A DNA stretch of 64,000 bases, taken from contig VWND01000064.1 of NCBI GenBank assembly GCA_009599575.1, positions 992,001 through 1,056,000 on the forward strand, given 5' to 3'. Under the pieces are notes generated by a model, which worked only from the letters and a program-made list of their open reading frames with translations, was not told the origin of the DNA and did not search any database. Source of the DNA: Blumeriella jaapii. Lineage: Eukaryota > Ascomycota > Leotiomycetes > Helotiales > Drepanopezizaceae. Both the position numbers and the translations under genes were made by a program. Of this stretch, positions 44,458 through 55,808 are shown in pieces. Position 1 is the first letter of the stretch, and every line of letters begins with the position of its first letter.

Positions 44458-47237
44458 ATGGTGGCAATGACGTCGTCAAAGAACTCCGCGGCCGGCCGAG
44501 CAGCGTCGCCGTCCAACAGCTTCTACGCCATGAGCGACGACGACGAGGGTGACTACAATACCATCACGCATACCGCCTCCGGCAGAGGAGTCAAGCTGCT
44601 ATACTCCAAAAGCAAGGTCGGTGGAAGAAAGATCCAACTGCGATTAAAGCATTATGGTGCTAACACCATCTCCCAGGTCTACATCCATCCAACACCCTCC
44701 GCGAAAGACAACATCCCGGGCTACATCGCCCTCCTCCAACAGAAGCCCATTCCCGACTCGCGGCCGTCGTCGTCCTCCTCGACCTCTGTGAAAGCAAAAG
44801 CAGCCGCTTCGCTGCTCCTGGCCTGGGTCCCTGAGCACGCCCTCGGCGACGCCCGCGACACGTACGTGAAGGTCGACCTCGCAGACGGCGACTCGCCCCC
44901 GAAACAGTCGTACCTCGTGCCTCCCCCGCCCACGACAACCACGCACTCCGCGTCCCTGGGGCACTACGCCTTTGCCATCCCCGTCTCCGCTGTCTACAGC
45001 CTGCTGGTCAGGCCGCCGAGCTTGGGGTGGTGGTTCGGCAGCGTGATCATCAACAGCAGGGCGGGGGACTCGTTCCCCGCGCTATTCTTCCACGACAGCG
45101 AGTGTCAGAGTACGATATTGCAGAAGAAAAGACATGCGAAGGACACCTTTGACCCGTTTGGGGCAAATGGGGAGATGTTCTGGGGTGGGGACGAGGTATT
45201 GAGGTGGCTGAGACGCTATGTGGAAATCGAGCGGAGTGGTGCGGAGCCGAACATCTACATGGTCCAGCCGAGCTTGGAGGATAAGGAGGCATTCGGCGGC
45301 AAGCCCATCACAGCCGCGCTCGTTAGGCCTTCGAGTAGTGGCGCGCAGGTCAGTGGTGCCGCAGGCACCGGCGCGGGTGGATCGAGTTCGAGGGGTCGAG
45401 GAGATGCGGCTATGGATCCCGTGACCAAATTTGTGAAGGAGGCCGGTTGGAATCTGATGGAGAAGTTCAGCAAGGTGACGACGTTCACGCGACGGACGGC
45501 GGACTCCGTGATTGATAATCCGAAGACGCCGCCGCAGCTTAGGCGCCTGTTGAAGAATCCCGAGGTGCAGACGCTGCAGGAGGAATTCGATAGTGCGAGG
45601 ATTTATTTAGCAAGGTGGGCGATGGGCATTGCGGAGCAGAGCGAGCGAGATAAGAATCAACGAATATGGACCGCGAGAGATGTGCTGGAGATGGAGGAGA
45701 CTGACGTGGGAGATTTCGAGCTGCTGGACACCGAGATTGGAGCTCTGAGTATGAAGGAGAAGCGCAAGACAGTCACATTGAAGGAGTGGAACAGCTTCTT
45801 TGACCAAAAAACTGGCAGACTGTCCGTCACTGTTGATGAGGTCAAGGAGAGGGTATTCCATGGTGGACTGGACCCGGATGACGGGGTTCGGAAAGAAGCC
45901 TGGCTCTTCCTCTTGGAAGTCTATGACTGGCATTCATCGGCCGAGGAACGCAAGGCGGAGCTCTCTCGCCTCAGAGACGAGTACGTCAAGCTGAAGGGCG
46001 CATGGTGGGACAGGCTCGTTGACCTCGGAGGGGAAGGCGAGGAAGGAGAGTGGTGGCGTGAGCAGAAGGGTCGAATAGGTTAGTCACTCCTATACCACGC
46101 TCTACAGGTCGCAGTATAGACTGACACATCCCATCTCTTGGGGTTGCTACAACAGAGAAAGACGTGCACCGGACGGACCGTAACATCCCCCTCTTTGCAG
46201 GCGAAGACACACCTCATCCAGATCCCTCATCTCCATTCGCGGAAGTGGGGACCAATGTCCACCTGGAGCAGATGAAGGACATGCTCTTAACCTACAATGA
46301 GTACAACCGCGACCTCGGGTACGTGCAAGGCATGTCCGACCTGCTGGCGCCCATCTACGCCGTGATGCAAGACGACGCCATCGCCTTCTGGGGCTTCCAA
46401 CACTTCATGGATCGCATGGAGCGGAACTTTCTCCGTGACCAGAGCGGCATGCGTAAACAGCTTCTCACGCTCGACCACCTCGTCCAGCTCATGGACCCAA
46501 AACTTTACCTGCACCTCCAAAGCGCTGATTCCACCAACTTCTTCTTCTTCTTCCGCATGTTGCTCGTCTGGTACAAGCGCGAGTTCCCGTGGCTGGACGT
46601 GCTGCACCTCTGGGAGATCCTGTGGACGGATTACCTGTCCAGTGGTTTCCACCTCTTCATTGCTTTGGCCATTCTCGAGAAGCACAGAGATGTCATTATG
46701 GAGCACCTCCAGCATTTCGACGAGGTCTTGAAATACGGTAAGCCCTTCTTACCCCACGTTCCCTCCTCAATGAGGGGCATCTGTAGCTAACATGATGCGA
46801 CAGTCAACGAACTTTCCACAACCATCGACCTCGAATCGACGCTCATCCGCGCCGAAGCCCTCTTCCGCCGCTATCAGCGCACTGTCGAAGCCATCGACAA
46901 GAAATCCAGCTTCCCGGCCCCCAAATTGCGCCAGCGACCCACAGCACAGCACGCCTCGTCGGGGGGCACATCCTCTTTACCGGCAGCGACCACATCCAGC
47001 ATCGACGCGATGAGCGCGGGCGGCTCCTCGAGTGCACCACCCGCCCCGTCCAAGGGGAAGGGAGAGGGAAAAGGCAAAGGCAAAGGCAAGGACGACGAGA
47101 TCAGCAGGGAATCGGAAGCGCAGAAGCCGAGGGCGATTAGTGCGGAGCTGAGGGGGCTGCTGAGTAGGAAGGTGGACGTGTTGCCTAGGAAGGTGATTAG
47201 GAAGGAGGGGGAGGGCGTGGCGACGGTGAAGAGATGA
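44458..47237 (+). CDS. GYP7: GYP7-type TBC-domain Rab GTPase-activating protein
   Basis: GAP for Ypt7/Rab-family GTPases at vacuole and endosome membranes. 878 residues in three exons: 44458-46078, 46156-46737 and 46804-47237, donors GTTAGT and GTAAGC. The N-terminal half holds a GYP7-type PH-like region (KLLYSKSKV, LLAWVPE, YAFAIPVSAVYSLLVRPP, WFGSVIINSR) and the TBC domain starts near residue 480 (HGGLDPDDGVRKEAW). The catalytic arginine finger IEKDVHR (Arg546) is built across the first splice junction, and the glutamine finger is GYVQGM (Gln598); FFFFRMLLVWYKREF and LWEILWTDY follow. The C-terminus is disordered and Lys/Gly-rich. An alternative ATG lies three codons downstream. Confidence 0.94.
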
Positions 47238-47971
47238 GAGATACCTAGTCTTTGCAACGAATGGGGATCCGGATCTTGGGGCTTGGGGCGGCTGAGGGCG
47301 AGGTCGAGGGTGAGGAGGTAAACGGGTGTTAGGAAATCTAAATTTTGGAGTTGGGCTGGTTTGTTGGGGTTTAGCGATTGTTTTCTCTGTATCTGCTAGC
47401 ATTATTGATGGGGGCTCTAGGGGTAGAGGATGAAATGGAATGGGGAAATCAAACAATGGCATTTAATCTTGATCTTGCTCTTGCTCCCGCTCTTGCTCTC
47501 ACTCCTGCTCCCACCTTCGACTTTCTTCTGACTCTAGTTCGTGGCGTTCTTCGACTTGCATTCGATCTTTCGACACGTTTCCAAACCCACCTTAAACTTT
47601 ACAAGCTTCCGTAAGCACTACCTACCTTACTCTATCCATCTATCTGTCTACCTATCTATCTATCTACCCCCTCACCGGCATCCTCGCTTAGAAAGAAGTC
47701 AAAGTCAACAAAAATGAAAAGGAGAAAAAAGAGGAAGAAAAAAAGGAAAAAGGGGAAGGGAAAGAGTAAAAGAAAAAGAAAAAGGTGAAGGGAGAAAGCA
47801 TGTAGTGGTTTGTTCAGAGAGAAAAAAAGAAGAAGAGATACCCGGGTTTCGATGTGTTGATTGACTGGGTTTTGTATCAAGGACAGAGAGGGAAAAGGGC
47901 AGCGTGAGGTAAATCTGCTTTCGTCCGAAGGAAGCTTAGGATGGTTGCCTTGTTGTCAGGTACATACAGTA
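47238..47971. other. convergent spacer with simple-sequence tracts
   Basis: No gene. Contains a CTTGCT/CTCCTG hexamer-type tract (47467-47515), a TATC-rich tract (47630-47672) and a purine tract (47708-47800). Confidence 0.6.
47708..47800 (+). repeat. polypurine tract of about 90 bp
   Basis: Almost pure A/G on the + strand (for example AGAGGAAGAAAAAAAGG and GGGGAAGGGAAAGAG) with only isolated T residues. It lies downstream of the Rab GAP gene. Read directly. Confidence 0.9.
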
Positions 47972-49210
47972 CTAATCCCCCCTCCAGCGCGTATAAATTT
48001 GCGCCTCCCAATGCATCAACGGTTCCCGACCAACGACCGGCTCGTGTCCCGGCGCGCCTCGCTTCCAGGCCATGATCTTGCCGCCGCGACTGGCATCCAC
48101 GTGGATGAAACCCGTGTCGTTATCTTCCAGCGCCGGACATGTTGTTCGCAATCTGGCCAGGGTTGAAATGTAGTCGAAGACGCGAGCGCGCCCGTCCTGG
48201 GACTTGCGCTCGTAGTCGACGGGGTCGGCTTGCTTGTACGCCATGCCGCGGTCCATCTGGTCGAGGAATTCCTCGCCCGCGAAGATCATGGGAATGCCGT
48301 CCGTCGTGAGGAGGAGTGCGAAGGCGAGCTTGCCGCGCCGTTCTTTATCGTAGACTTGGTTGTCGGCGAGGAAGTTGTAGAGGCGTTCTTTTTGAGTTCC
48401 GTAACCTTCGGTGTCGTGGGAGGTGATCTAGTTTATGGCTTGGGCTCCGTCCCAGAATGGGTGGTCTGTGTCTCTTCTATAGTTGACCATCTTCCTAACT
48501 GTGGACTTGAAGTCGTAATCTAGGGATCTGCCCATGATGACGGCTCTGATACGGGCTTGGAATGGCTCGTTCCAAAGTGCGTGGAGACAACCGCTCTCGA
48601 CAAGATCAAGGGGGCAGCTGAGCTCTTCCCCTATGACAAGGAAGTTGGAACCAGGTACAACACCATGCTTTGATTCATAAAAAGCCATCGAGTGGTCTTT
48701 GTAAGATCTTACGAAATCATAATTAGCAAGATTGTTAACACTGTCAATATATGCGATTGGATCCGTGACCTGTTCGACTCCCAGGTTTTATGGAGATGTA
48801 TCTTGGACCTCGAACCAGTTAATGGCACATGCCGTTGCTCAGCGGAGGCTCGTTGTTATTTGGGTCAAGCTCCCACATGTCTGTAGTGGTGTTCAGAAGT
48901 GATCCTTGAAATACCTGATTGAAGGTCGCAGGACGACTTGGGGTGAAGGTTCCGATGACAGGCTGAGGAGCCAATTGCAAGGTTGTTGACCCGGAATCCA
49001 GAGAACAAACCTCGATCTGCGTCGTTCGAGCAGATCATAAGTCATGGCGGCTTAGTTTAATATCACTATCGACGTAGTTTACACTCACTATAAGATTTTC
49101 GGCTCCAATGCCCTTGTTTCAACGGAGGATAGCCAAGGAGAAAGGCCGAGAGACTTCAGTTGGACGTTCAAGTAGACCTCGGCGTCGAAACATATGAGAG
49201 CGAGACGCAG
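47972..49210 (-). pseudogene. decayed GH13-type glucan-hydrolase gene
   Basis: Reading the minus strand from about 49210 to 47972 gives long blocks of an alpha-amylase-superfamily protein: VSRPFSLAILR, AENLIVSVNYVDSD, VIGTFTPSRPATFNQVFQG, DMWELDPNNNEPPLSNG, AINWFEVQDTSP, DPIAYIDSVNNLANYDFV, FLVIGEELS (region-III-like acid), ITSHDTEGYG (region-IV-like) and GIPMIFAGEEFLDQMDRG. The blocks are broken by in-frame stops TGA 49119-49121, TGA 49035-49037, TAA 48788-48790 and TAG 48428-48430, a frame change near 48815-48830, and apparent loss near the C-terminus. Transition-type stops fit RIP. No functional protein is expected. The exact subfamily is inferred. Confidence 0.75.
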
Positions 49211-49410
49211 ACTTGTACCGTGCGATGTACGGCTGGCTGGACGGAGGAAGAAAAGAAAGATACATGAGAAGTGGACTCAAAACTGCTTTCGTGCTACGTG
49301 GGCAGCTACGATCCAGCCTACAACTTGGCCAGACAATCGACCATACTGGAGTAAGCATTTCTTCAGAGAAGGATGTGACACAGAATGAAGGAAGGCTTGT
49401 TCTGTGGAAG

Positions 49411-49630
49411 AGAGATCACGATCAATGCATTGGTGTAAAAGCAGAGTGTTGGATGAAGAATCAATTGAAGTCTGCTCTCCATAACAGTGGGAGCAACGAG
49501 CATCTACAGAGGTCTGAATCTAATGTGAGCTATGATCGGTGGTCGTTTATGATCATGATCAAAGCGTATACTCGACACAGAGTTATAGTGACCATGGTGT
49601 TAGGAGCGCCAAGTGATCGATGTTGGGCGA
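49411..49630 (+). repeat. dispersed repeat, copy B
   Basis: Homologous to copy A at 25481-25780, same orientation, lacking the TACTGTA-rich middle. It sits just upstream (5') of the GH13-type pseudogene. Confidence 0.8.
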
Positions 49631-50931
49631 CACAGTAGAACGATTCTATAACTAGAGGTAAGTTTTTCTCCGAAAACATAAAGCAGTACCTTTGGAAACT
49701 TGAAGGAGTCACGATGGTGCCATCTTGATCAACTGCTTTGACGTTACACGAGGAGATGCTAATGTTTCGGTTCCTCGGGTGTTTTCACACTTGCGTAACG
49801 ACGGACACTCTGCCCTCGCAGAGCCTACTGAGTCCAAGAAAAATACACATTGATCCAACGCAACTTCGACAAAGAAAAGGAGAACGTGGCTGATAGGAAA
49901 ACACCCATGTAACAAACGACCAGTGAAAGGTAGAGCTCCAATGCGTAGTGCCGATTTCTCGGCTTTCCGCCCAACCGCGCTCGAACACCCGCACTTCAAT
50001 CCCATTATTCTCCCAGAATAGAGCCGATCATCTCAGTCTGCTGCAAAGATGGAAATCGCGGAGGGTCTGCGACGTGCATCAAGCGAAGAAGGTGGGATTA
50101 TGGTGCTTTTGCGACTTTCACCAACGTGGAACTAGCTGCATCGTACAGTACAGTACAGTAGAAGGATCGCCAAAACGCTTTAAGTTGTGCGATGTGATAG
50201 AACGCAACATTGTTCGCTCTGATCGCCGTTCTACACGAGCCGTGTCCTGGTCGAGATAAACATGCTGAAGATCGCAAGTCGCAAGGACGAAGAGGCCTCA
50301 CATGCGGTAGAATCAACGATTTGCGAGACCCGAAGGATTTGTATCTGCCAGATCCTGGAATGTGAGAAGAAGCGCTAATCTCAATCAACAGCTTTCCACG
50401 TGGGTTCCCGTCCGTCAGGTCGGCGCCAGGAACCATTGCATAAGGTATCTGTCTCAGATCTCGCGAAGCTTGCCATTTCGCGTTGCGGTCTCACCTCATT
50501 CCACGATCGAATTCAGAGTCAAGGACGTCATGATCTGGTACTGCGATTAGATCTCAACAGCTTGCGCTAGGATGGCAGTTTCGATGGTTTGGGAAGAAGG
50601 CTTGCAAGTGAGATACTGTACTGTAGGTACAAACTCCATCTCCCCGGTACTCGTATCCGTATTTACCTTTAGCTCGCTTAATGTGCGTTGATTCACCTAG
50701 AGACTTGGTTCGGGATGATTTCGAGCGCCTCATCTTCACAGCGAACTACTGTACCTATAAGAGCTCGATAGCCCGACGAATAGATGAGGAGGACATGCAG
50801 GAGAATCTCCCACTCGCTCTTATTCCCTTTACTTTTTTCGTGATATCTCCGACCCTCTTTTCTCTTCTAGGTAGTTTTACACCAGAACCCATGCTGGCTT
50901 TTGAACTCGGACTATCCTTGAGCCCACTAAC
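49631..50931. other. spacer upstream of the MFS gene
   Basis: No gene supported. Two TACAGTA clusters (50143-50160 and 50614-50630). The last few hundred bases should be the MFS promoter. Confidence 0.5.
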
Positions 50932-52534
50932 ATGAAAGCCACCACCACCATCACCACCACCTCCTTCGGGCTGCGCTGGCGCTCCACTACGCCCTTCATC
51001 CTGCTCACCATCGCCGTCGGCCTCTTCACAGACCTCTTCCTGTACGGGCTCGTGGTCCCCATCCTGCCCTTCCTGCTCGAGGACCGTCTGCGCCTCCACA
51101 ACCAGGCCGTCGTGCAGAGCTATAGCTCCCTCTTGCTCGCGTGTCATGCCGGCGCCTCGGTGCTGTGGTCCATTCCCGCGGGAATTATTGTGGATCGGTT
51201 GAGCTCGAGACAGGGGCCATTTTTAGTCGGGTTGGGCGCGCTGTGGGCTAGTACCGCGATGCTGTATCTTGGGGAGAGTATATGGGTTTTGGTGCTAGCG
51301 AGGGTACTGCAAGGGATCAGTGGTGCGACTGTTTGGTGAGTTTGCTGTTCTGTTTGTCTTCGCTGTGAGGATGTTCGACAACTCGTTCAAGACCAAGACA
51401 TGTATACAGGCGTGCATGTTGTTTGAATGAAGACCATCTACGGCCAGCTGCTAAACACATCCCAGGATCGTGGGTCTAGCGATGATTCTCGATACGGTGG
51501 GAAGCGCAAAGCTGGGAATCACTCTGGGAGGTATCCTCGGAATCAACGGTATCGGGAACATTGCTTCACCGGTCCTGGGCGGGTGGGCCTACAAGTTATA
51601 TGGTGACAATGGCGTGTTTGGCATTGGGTTCGGACTTCTGGTCATCGACTTCATCTTGCGACTGCTGGTGATCGATAAGAAAGCTGCCAGCAAGTACTGT
51701 GTCGATGATCTCGTCGAGGACGAGGACAAACCAAGACTTGACGGCTCAGGCTCAGCGGACTTGATCTTCGTCATCCACTGTGCCACAGAAGAAGAAGAAG
51801 AAGATACTACTTGTCTTCTTCCGCCCATGCTTCTCGAGGCTGACGAGTTCGGCATCCCACAAGACCTGCCGCCTCTCGTCGCCAAAGTTCCGATCCTCTA
51901 CTGCATGGCCAATCCACGGCTCCTGATGTCCCAAGGCGCGGCATTCATGCAAGCCGTCGTTCTCACCATCTTCGATGCTACACTCCCCCCACAGGCCCAG
52001 CGCCTCTTCGGCTTCGACTCTTTCCAGATCGGCTCGCTGTTCCTTTCGCTCGCCCTCCCCTACCTCCTCTTGGTCCCTGTCGGGGCGCGAGCCGTCGACA
52101 GGTACGGCGCCAAGATGCCTGCCACGCTCAGCTTCGCCTTTCTCGCGCTCCCTCTCGCGCTCTTGCGACCGGTGGCCGGGTCCACGCTCGAAGTCGCACG
52201 AGTCTGCGCGTGTGTATCTCTGTCGGGAGCGAGTCTGGGACTCATCTCCGCGCCGAGCTTCGTGGAAGCCAGCGTCGTGACAGAGCTGTATCACGCGCAT
52301 AATCCGGGGCGGTTCGGGGAAAACGGCCCGTATGCGCAGCTCTACGCCATCAACAGCATCTTCCTGAGCTTGAGCCGGGCCCTGGGACCATTGATGGCGG
52401 CGTGGCTGAGTGGTGCGGTTGGGTATGGGAATATGAATGCCGTGCTGGCGGGTTTGTGCGTGCTGACGGCTGGATTGAGCTTTGCGTTTCTGGGCAGGAG
52501 GAATCGGGGAGGGAAGCCAGGGACTGATGTGTAG
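50932..52534 (+). CDS. MFS transporter (DHA1/vesicular amine transporter-like)
   Basis: 490-residue major facilitator in two exons, 50932-51335 and 51466-52534 (donor GTGAGT, acceptor CCCAG, Trp codon split). Hydropathy suggests about 12 membrane helices with a charged cytoplasmic loop near residues 215-255 that includes an EEEEED run. The segment GLVVPILPFLLE in helix 1 and the RVLQGISGA segment of helix 4 match the drug:H+ antiporter 1 and vesicular-amine-transporter-like branch, which export small molecules using the proton gradient. A D-R-x-G-type loop appears as VDRLSSRQG after helix 2 and again as VDRYGAK in the second half. Substrate unknown. No biosynthetic genes lie next to it. Convergent with MED6, 288 bp apart. 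Confidence 0.93.
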
Positions 52535-52822
52535 CGGAATTTTCTATATCGATTAGGAGGATGTGATAAGTGTAGGGGAGCTCCGAATGTAAATCACAAC
52601 CTGTGATTTCAACAAACTTCTACATGCTGTCCTGCTCGAATCTTGCGCCAGATTTGCTCTCTCACGTTGCCTGGATCCCGTGAAAGAACAAGTTTATTCC
52701 GCAAGCTCGTCATCTCGCTGATCCTGAGGCGCCCTTCCGTAAAAATTCAAGGGTATATCCTGCTCATTCCCAAACGCCGACAACACTCCAAGTTCATGTC
52801 AAGGCCAGCACATCGCGTCGTT

Positions 52823-53892
52823 TCATGTTGTAGGGCTCGCTGCTGGCGTGGTTACCGTCGCTTTGCTCTTTTTTCGTTTGAGCTTAGCTGACCCGGTTGG
52901 CTTTGATAATCCAGGAGTCTTTGGGCTCTTCTCCGCTTTACTGCCCTTCCTCTCTGCTTGCAAGTTGGTCTTCAGTGGTGCAGGCTTCGGTACAGAGCTA
53001 GTAGGTTTGTTTGGTACGTGCAGCGGCCCTTTAGCAGGTACGGGTACCATGAGCCTATCCTTCTCCATCCTTCCGGTAGACGAGAGATGGAAATCGCCGG
53101 GCTGTCCAGTGATGGGAATCTCGTCCATGTACTCGTCCCCATACCTGAGAGAAACGTTGATCGTTTCCTCGAGGACCCGGTTGTGTTGGTAATCGCTGCC
53201 ATTCGCTGGGCCAGGGGTGACGGACTTCTTCGAGTTTTGCGACGACTCGGGAAGAGGTGTGTTTTCCTTGCTTGCTTGGCGGCTCAATCGCGACTCGCCG
53301 TTCTTGGGGCGGTCGTTTGCGGGGGCTTGCTTGTAGACATGCCCACGAGCTGAGCTGAAGTCAGGAAGGGTTCCAGCAGTGGTCATGAAACTGTTAAGAC
53401 GCGATACGACGGTCAACTGCCAGTGTTAGCAGTGATCCTGCGACTGGGTGCATTTACACATACAAGTCTGTTTCCCACAACCTCCGCCACCGTCGGTGCC
53501 GTGTAGATGTTCTCGCCTACGACGAAGAACGTCGCATGGACCGCGATCTCGTCCTCCTCACCAGGTCTCTTCCGGCGCGTCTGCTTCCTAATCACCCAGA
53601 CACCAGTCCCCGTGCCCGGAGCCATCTCCGCTGGCTGCTCCGCGATGAGAAACTCCAAGCCTGCCATGGTTCGCAGCCGGGCCTCGAAGGCCGCTCGCGT
53701 TTGTAGAACCTCGAACATTTTCGGATTGTAGGAAGCCTGTGACACGAGGATCGCATTGTTCGAGGTCGGGTCGAAGAATGGCGAGTTGGCGAAGTAATGA
53801 AGCACCGAATTCTCATGCACGCCTTGCATCGCCTGAGCTATGGCGGAAGATTTCCATTGCATCTCATCCAGGGCGACATCTCGAGATGCCAT
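52823..53892 (-). CDS. MED6: Mediator complex subunit 6
   Basis: Subunit of the Mediator head module, which links activators to RNA polymerase II. 340 residues in two exons, 53892-53464 and 53416-52823, with a 47-bp intron (GTATGT donor, CTAAC branch, GGCAG acceptor). The Med6 domain covers about residues 8-150: DEMQWKSSAIAQAMQGV, NSVLHYFANSPFFD, then NPKMFEVLQTRAAFEARLRT and the end GLEFLIAEQP. The remainder is a disordered Pro/Lys-rich tail ending in KLKRKKSKATV, usual for fungal MED6. Start is the ATG directly before DVALDEMQW; the upstream open frame lacks similarity. Divergent from the MMTAG2-type gene with a 457-bp shared promoter. Confidence 0.95.
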
Positions 53893-54349
53893 GGTGGGGG
53901 TGGGAGAGCACACGCCAGTAGGAGGAGACGAAGATTGTGTATCTTTCGAGGTCGACAAGAAGACGTTGCAGTATTGTACCTTTGTACATGCAGTCTTCTT
54001 GCTGTGTGGGTGACCAGCAATGCGGTTGTGCAGAATTAGGAGACGACAGTGATCGTGGTTGTCGAGGTGTCGAAGTGTCGAGGCAGACGAGGCTGGAGAG
54101 GCTGGAGGGTCGAGGTGATGATGGATGTAGTGACTGACGCTAAGGGCGGGATGGTATGGTCTCGGCTCTCCGACAATCACTACACGACAATCCTACCAAA
54201 CACCTCTCCAGATCTACGACATGACTTAACAAAGCCTTTCGTCTACCATAACAACCCCGACCTCGACCTCGACCCCGAGCAAAACAAAACAGAAGCTCCA
54301 TTTCACCCAAGCTCGCTGGTCAGATCGTCGTGCAGGCAGGCCCGTCGCC
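53893..54349. promoter_or_regulatory. divergent promoter between MED6 and MMTAG2-type gene
   Basis: 457 bp between two start codons on opposite strands. It must hold both core promoters; no clear TATA box or known operator was recognised. Confidence 0.5.
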
Positions 54350-55210
54350 ATGGATCTCCTCTCCTCCGTACGCAAGGAGGGATCGCGGGGCGGCGTCAAC
54401 TTTTCTTGGGATGATGTGCAAACTTCCCAGCACCGCGAGAACTACCTGGGTCACTCTCTCATGGCGCCGGTTGGTCGGTGGCAGAAGGGGAAAGACTTGA
54501 CCTGGTATGCCAAGGGCGACGACAACAAGGGCGCAGATGGAGAAACGGCCGAGGAGAAGCGAGCCAGGGAGAGGAAAGAAGAGATCAGGAAGATCAAAGA
54601 GGCCGAGGAGGATGCTCTTGCGAGAGCGCTGGGTCTGCCCGTCGCGGATAGAAACGTCACGGGAAGCAACGCGATCAGTGTTGGGGAGGTCAACCGGGCC
54701 GTGAAGGAGGCGCGCGTGGGAGAAGAGGACGATGCCGACGATCTGGGAAAGGGGAAGGGCTTTGGCGGCTTTGTTGGCAAGGCGGAGGGAGCAGACCGAA
54801 TGGAAGGCGATGTCCGGGATTCCATTGACGGGGGACTGACCAGGAAAGGCGCAGAGCGACGGGGCAGAGACAAGGAGAGCAGAAGGGGGGAGGGGAGAAG
54901 CCGCAGTCGTGAAAGGAGACACAGACACCGAGAGGAATCCCGAGATGGGGACCGACGGAGGCATCGGTCACGGAGTGGAGATCGACACCGAAAACGCCGA
55001 CACCACGAGGAGCGGGAAGAGAGGAGACCTAGAAGTCGAAGCGTCCAGAGGGAAGAGCGGGCACATCGAGACAGGAGCCCCCACAGAGGACGTGCAAGAC
55101 ACGACCGCGACGAACGCAGTGGCCGAGAGAGGCCCAGAAGGAGCCGATCACCAGAGACACATAGAAGCTGGTCGCCTGGGAGCAGGCATAGAAGAAGAAG
55201 GGCGGGCTGA
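54350..55210 (+). CDS. MMTAG2-like protein with RS-rich tail
   Basis: Intronless, 286 residues. The N-terminus matches the multiple-myeloma-tumor-associated-protein-2 (MMtag) domain: MDLLSSVRKEGSRGGVNFSW, then DDVQTSQHRENYLGHSLMAP and VGRWQKGKDLTWYAK, to about residue 70. A charged helix follows (EEKRARERKEEIRKIKEAEE; LARALGLP). From about residue 165 the protein is Arg/Ser/Asp/Glu-rich with SRSRER and RSRSP repeats, as in splicing-associated nuclear proteins. A nuclear, RNA-linked role is inferred from the RS tail; the domain's biochemical function is not established. Confidence 0.92.
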   Translation: MDLLSSVRKEGSRGGVNFSWDDVQTSQHRENYLGHSLMAPVGRWQKGKDLTWYAKGDDNKGADGETAEEKRARERKEEIRKIKEAEEDALARALGLPVADRNVTGSNAISVGEVNRAVKEARVGEEDDADDLGKGKGFGGFVGKAEGADRMEGDVRDSIDGGLTRKGAERRGRDKESRRGEGRSRSRERRHRHREESRDGDRRRHRSRSGDRHRKRRHHEEREERRPRSRSVQREERAHRDRSPHRGRARHDRDERSGRERPRRSRSPETHRSWSPGSRHRRRRAG

Positions 55211-55808
55211 GTGATATGGATGGTTGGGAAGACAAATCGATGGGATCGAGAGTCGAACTGGGAGCAGGCGAAGGCGTATGGCGTTGCACCAAACCAATCC
55301 AAACCTCCCACCTTGTGTGACGAAGATTTCAGTAAACAGATGCTCAAATCGAGAGAGAAAATGTTGTTAATATTGCTCAAGACCCCTTCCGCCACGATTC
55401 GCGTGTCATCTTGTATTCGAGACGCGTCCCCCCATAAGTCACAGTTCAGCTTCTTTTCACTGCCACGACACCCTTTATTTTGTCTTTGGCACGTCTTTTG
55501 GAAGCCAACGGAACCTCGGTGGCTGCTTACGATCGATAAATACTCTGCGCCTCGTCCTCGTCCTCCCCGTGTTGCCTACAGTACCTGTACCTCTCCTAGG
55601 TCGGCGAACGGTTCGTAGCCTTTCTCAGCCTTGCCAGTTCGGGACATCACCTTCTATCGACAACCTCCTGTAACGTCGCCCATACTTCTCTTAACCCCTC
55701 AAGATATTCCCTTAGAACCCAGAATGCGAAATTAGTAATAGGAGCCATCAACAAACAACGCCGGGCCGAACAGCTTAGTGGAGAGGCGGACACTCTCCTG
55801 CCACGAAG
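55211..55808. other. spacer and promoter of the DUF3684 gene
   Basis: 598 bp without a gene: 3' flank of the MMTAG2-type gene, then the C/T-rich promoter of the downstream gene. One TACAGTA at about 55578. Confidence 0.6.

Noticed and set aside
54320..55395. Antisense frames of 214 and 314 codons over the MMTAG2-type gene
   Set aside because: Shadows of the RS/Arg-rich sense strand; the sense frame has a recognised domain.
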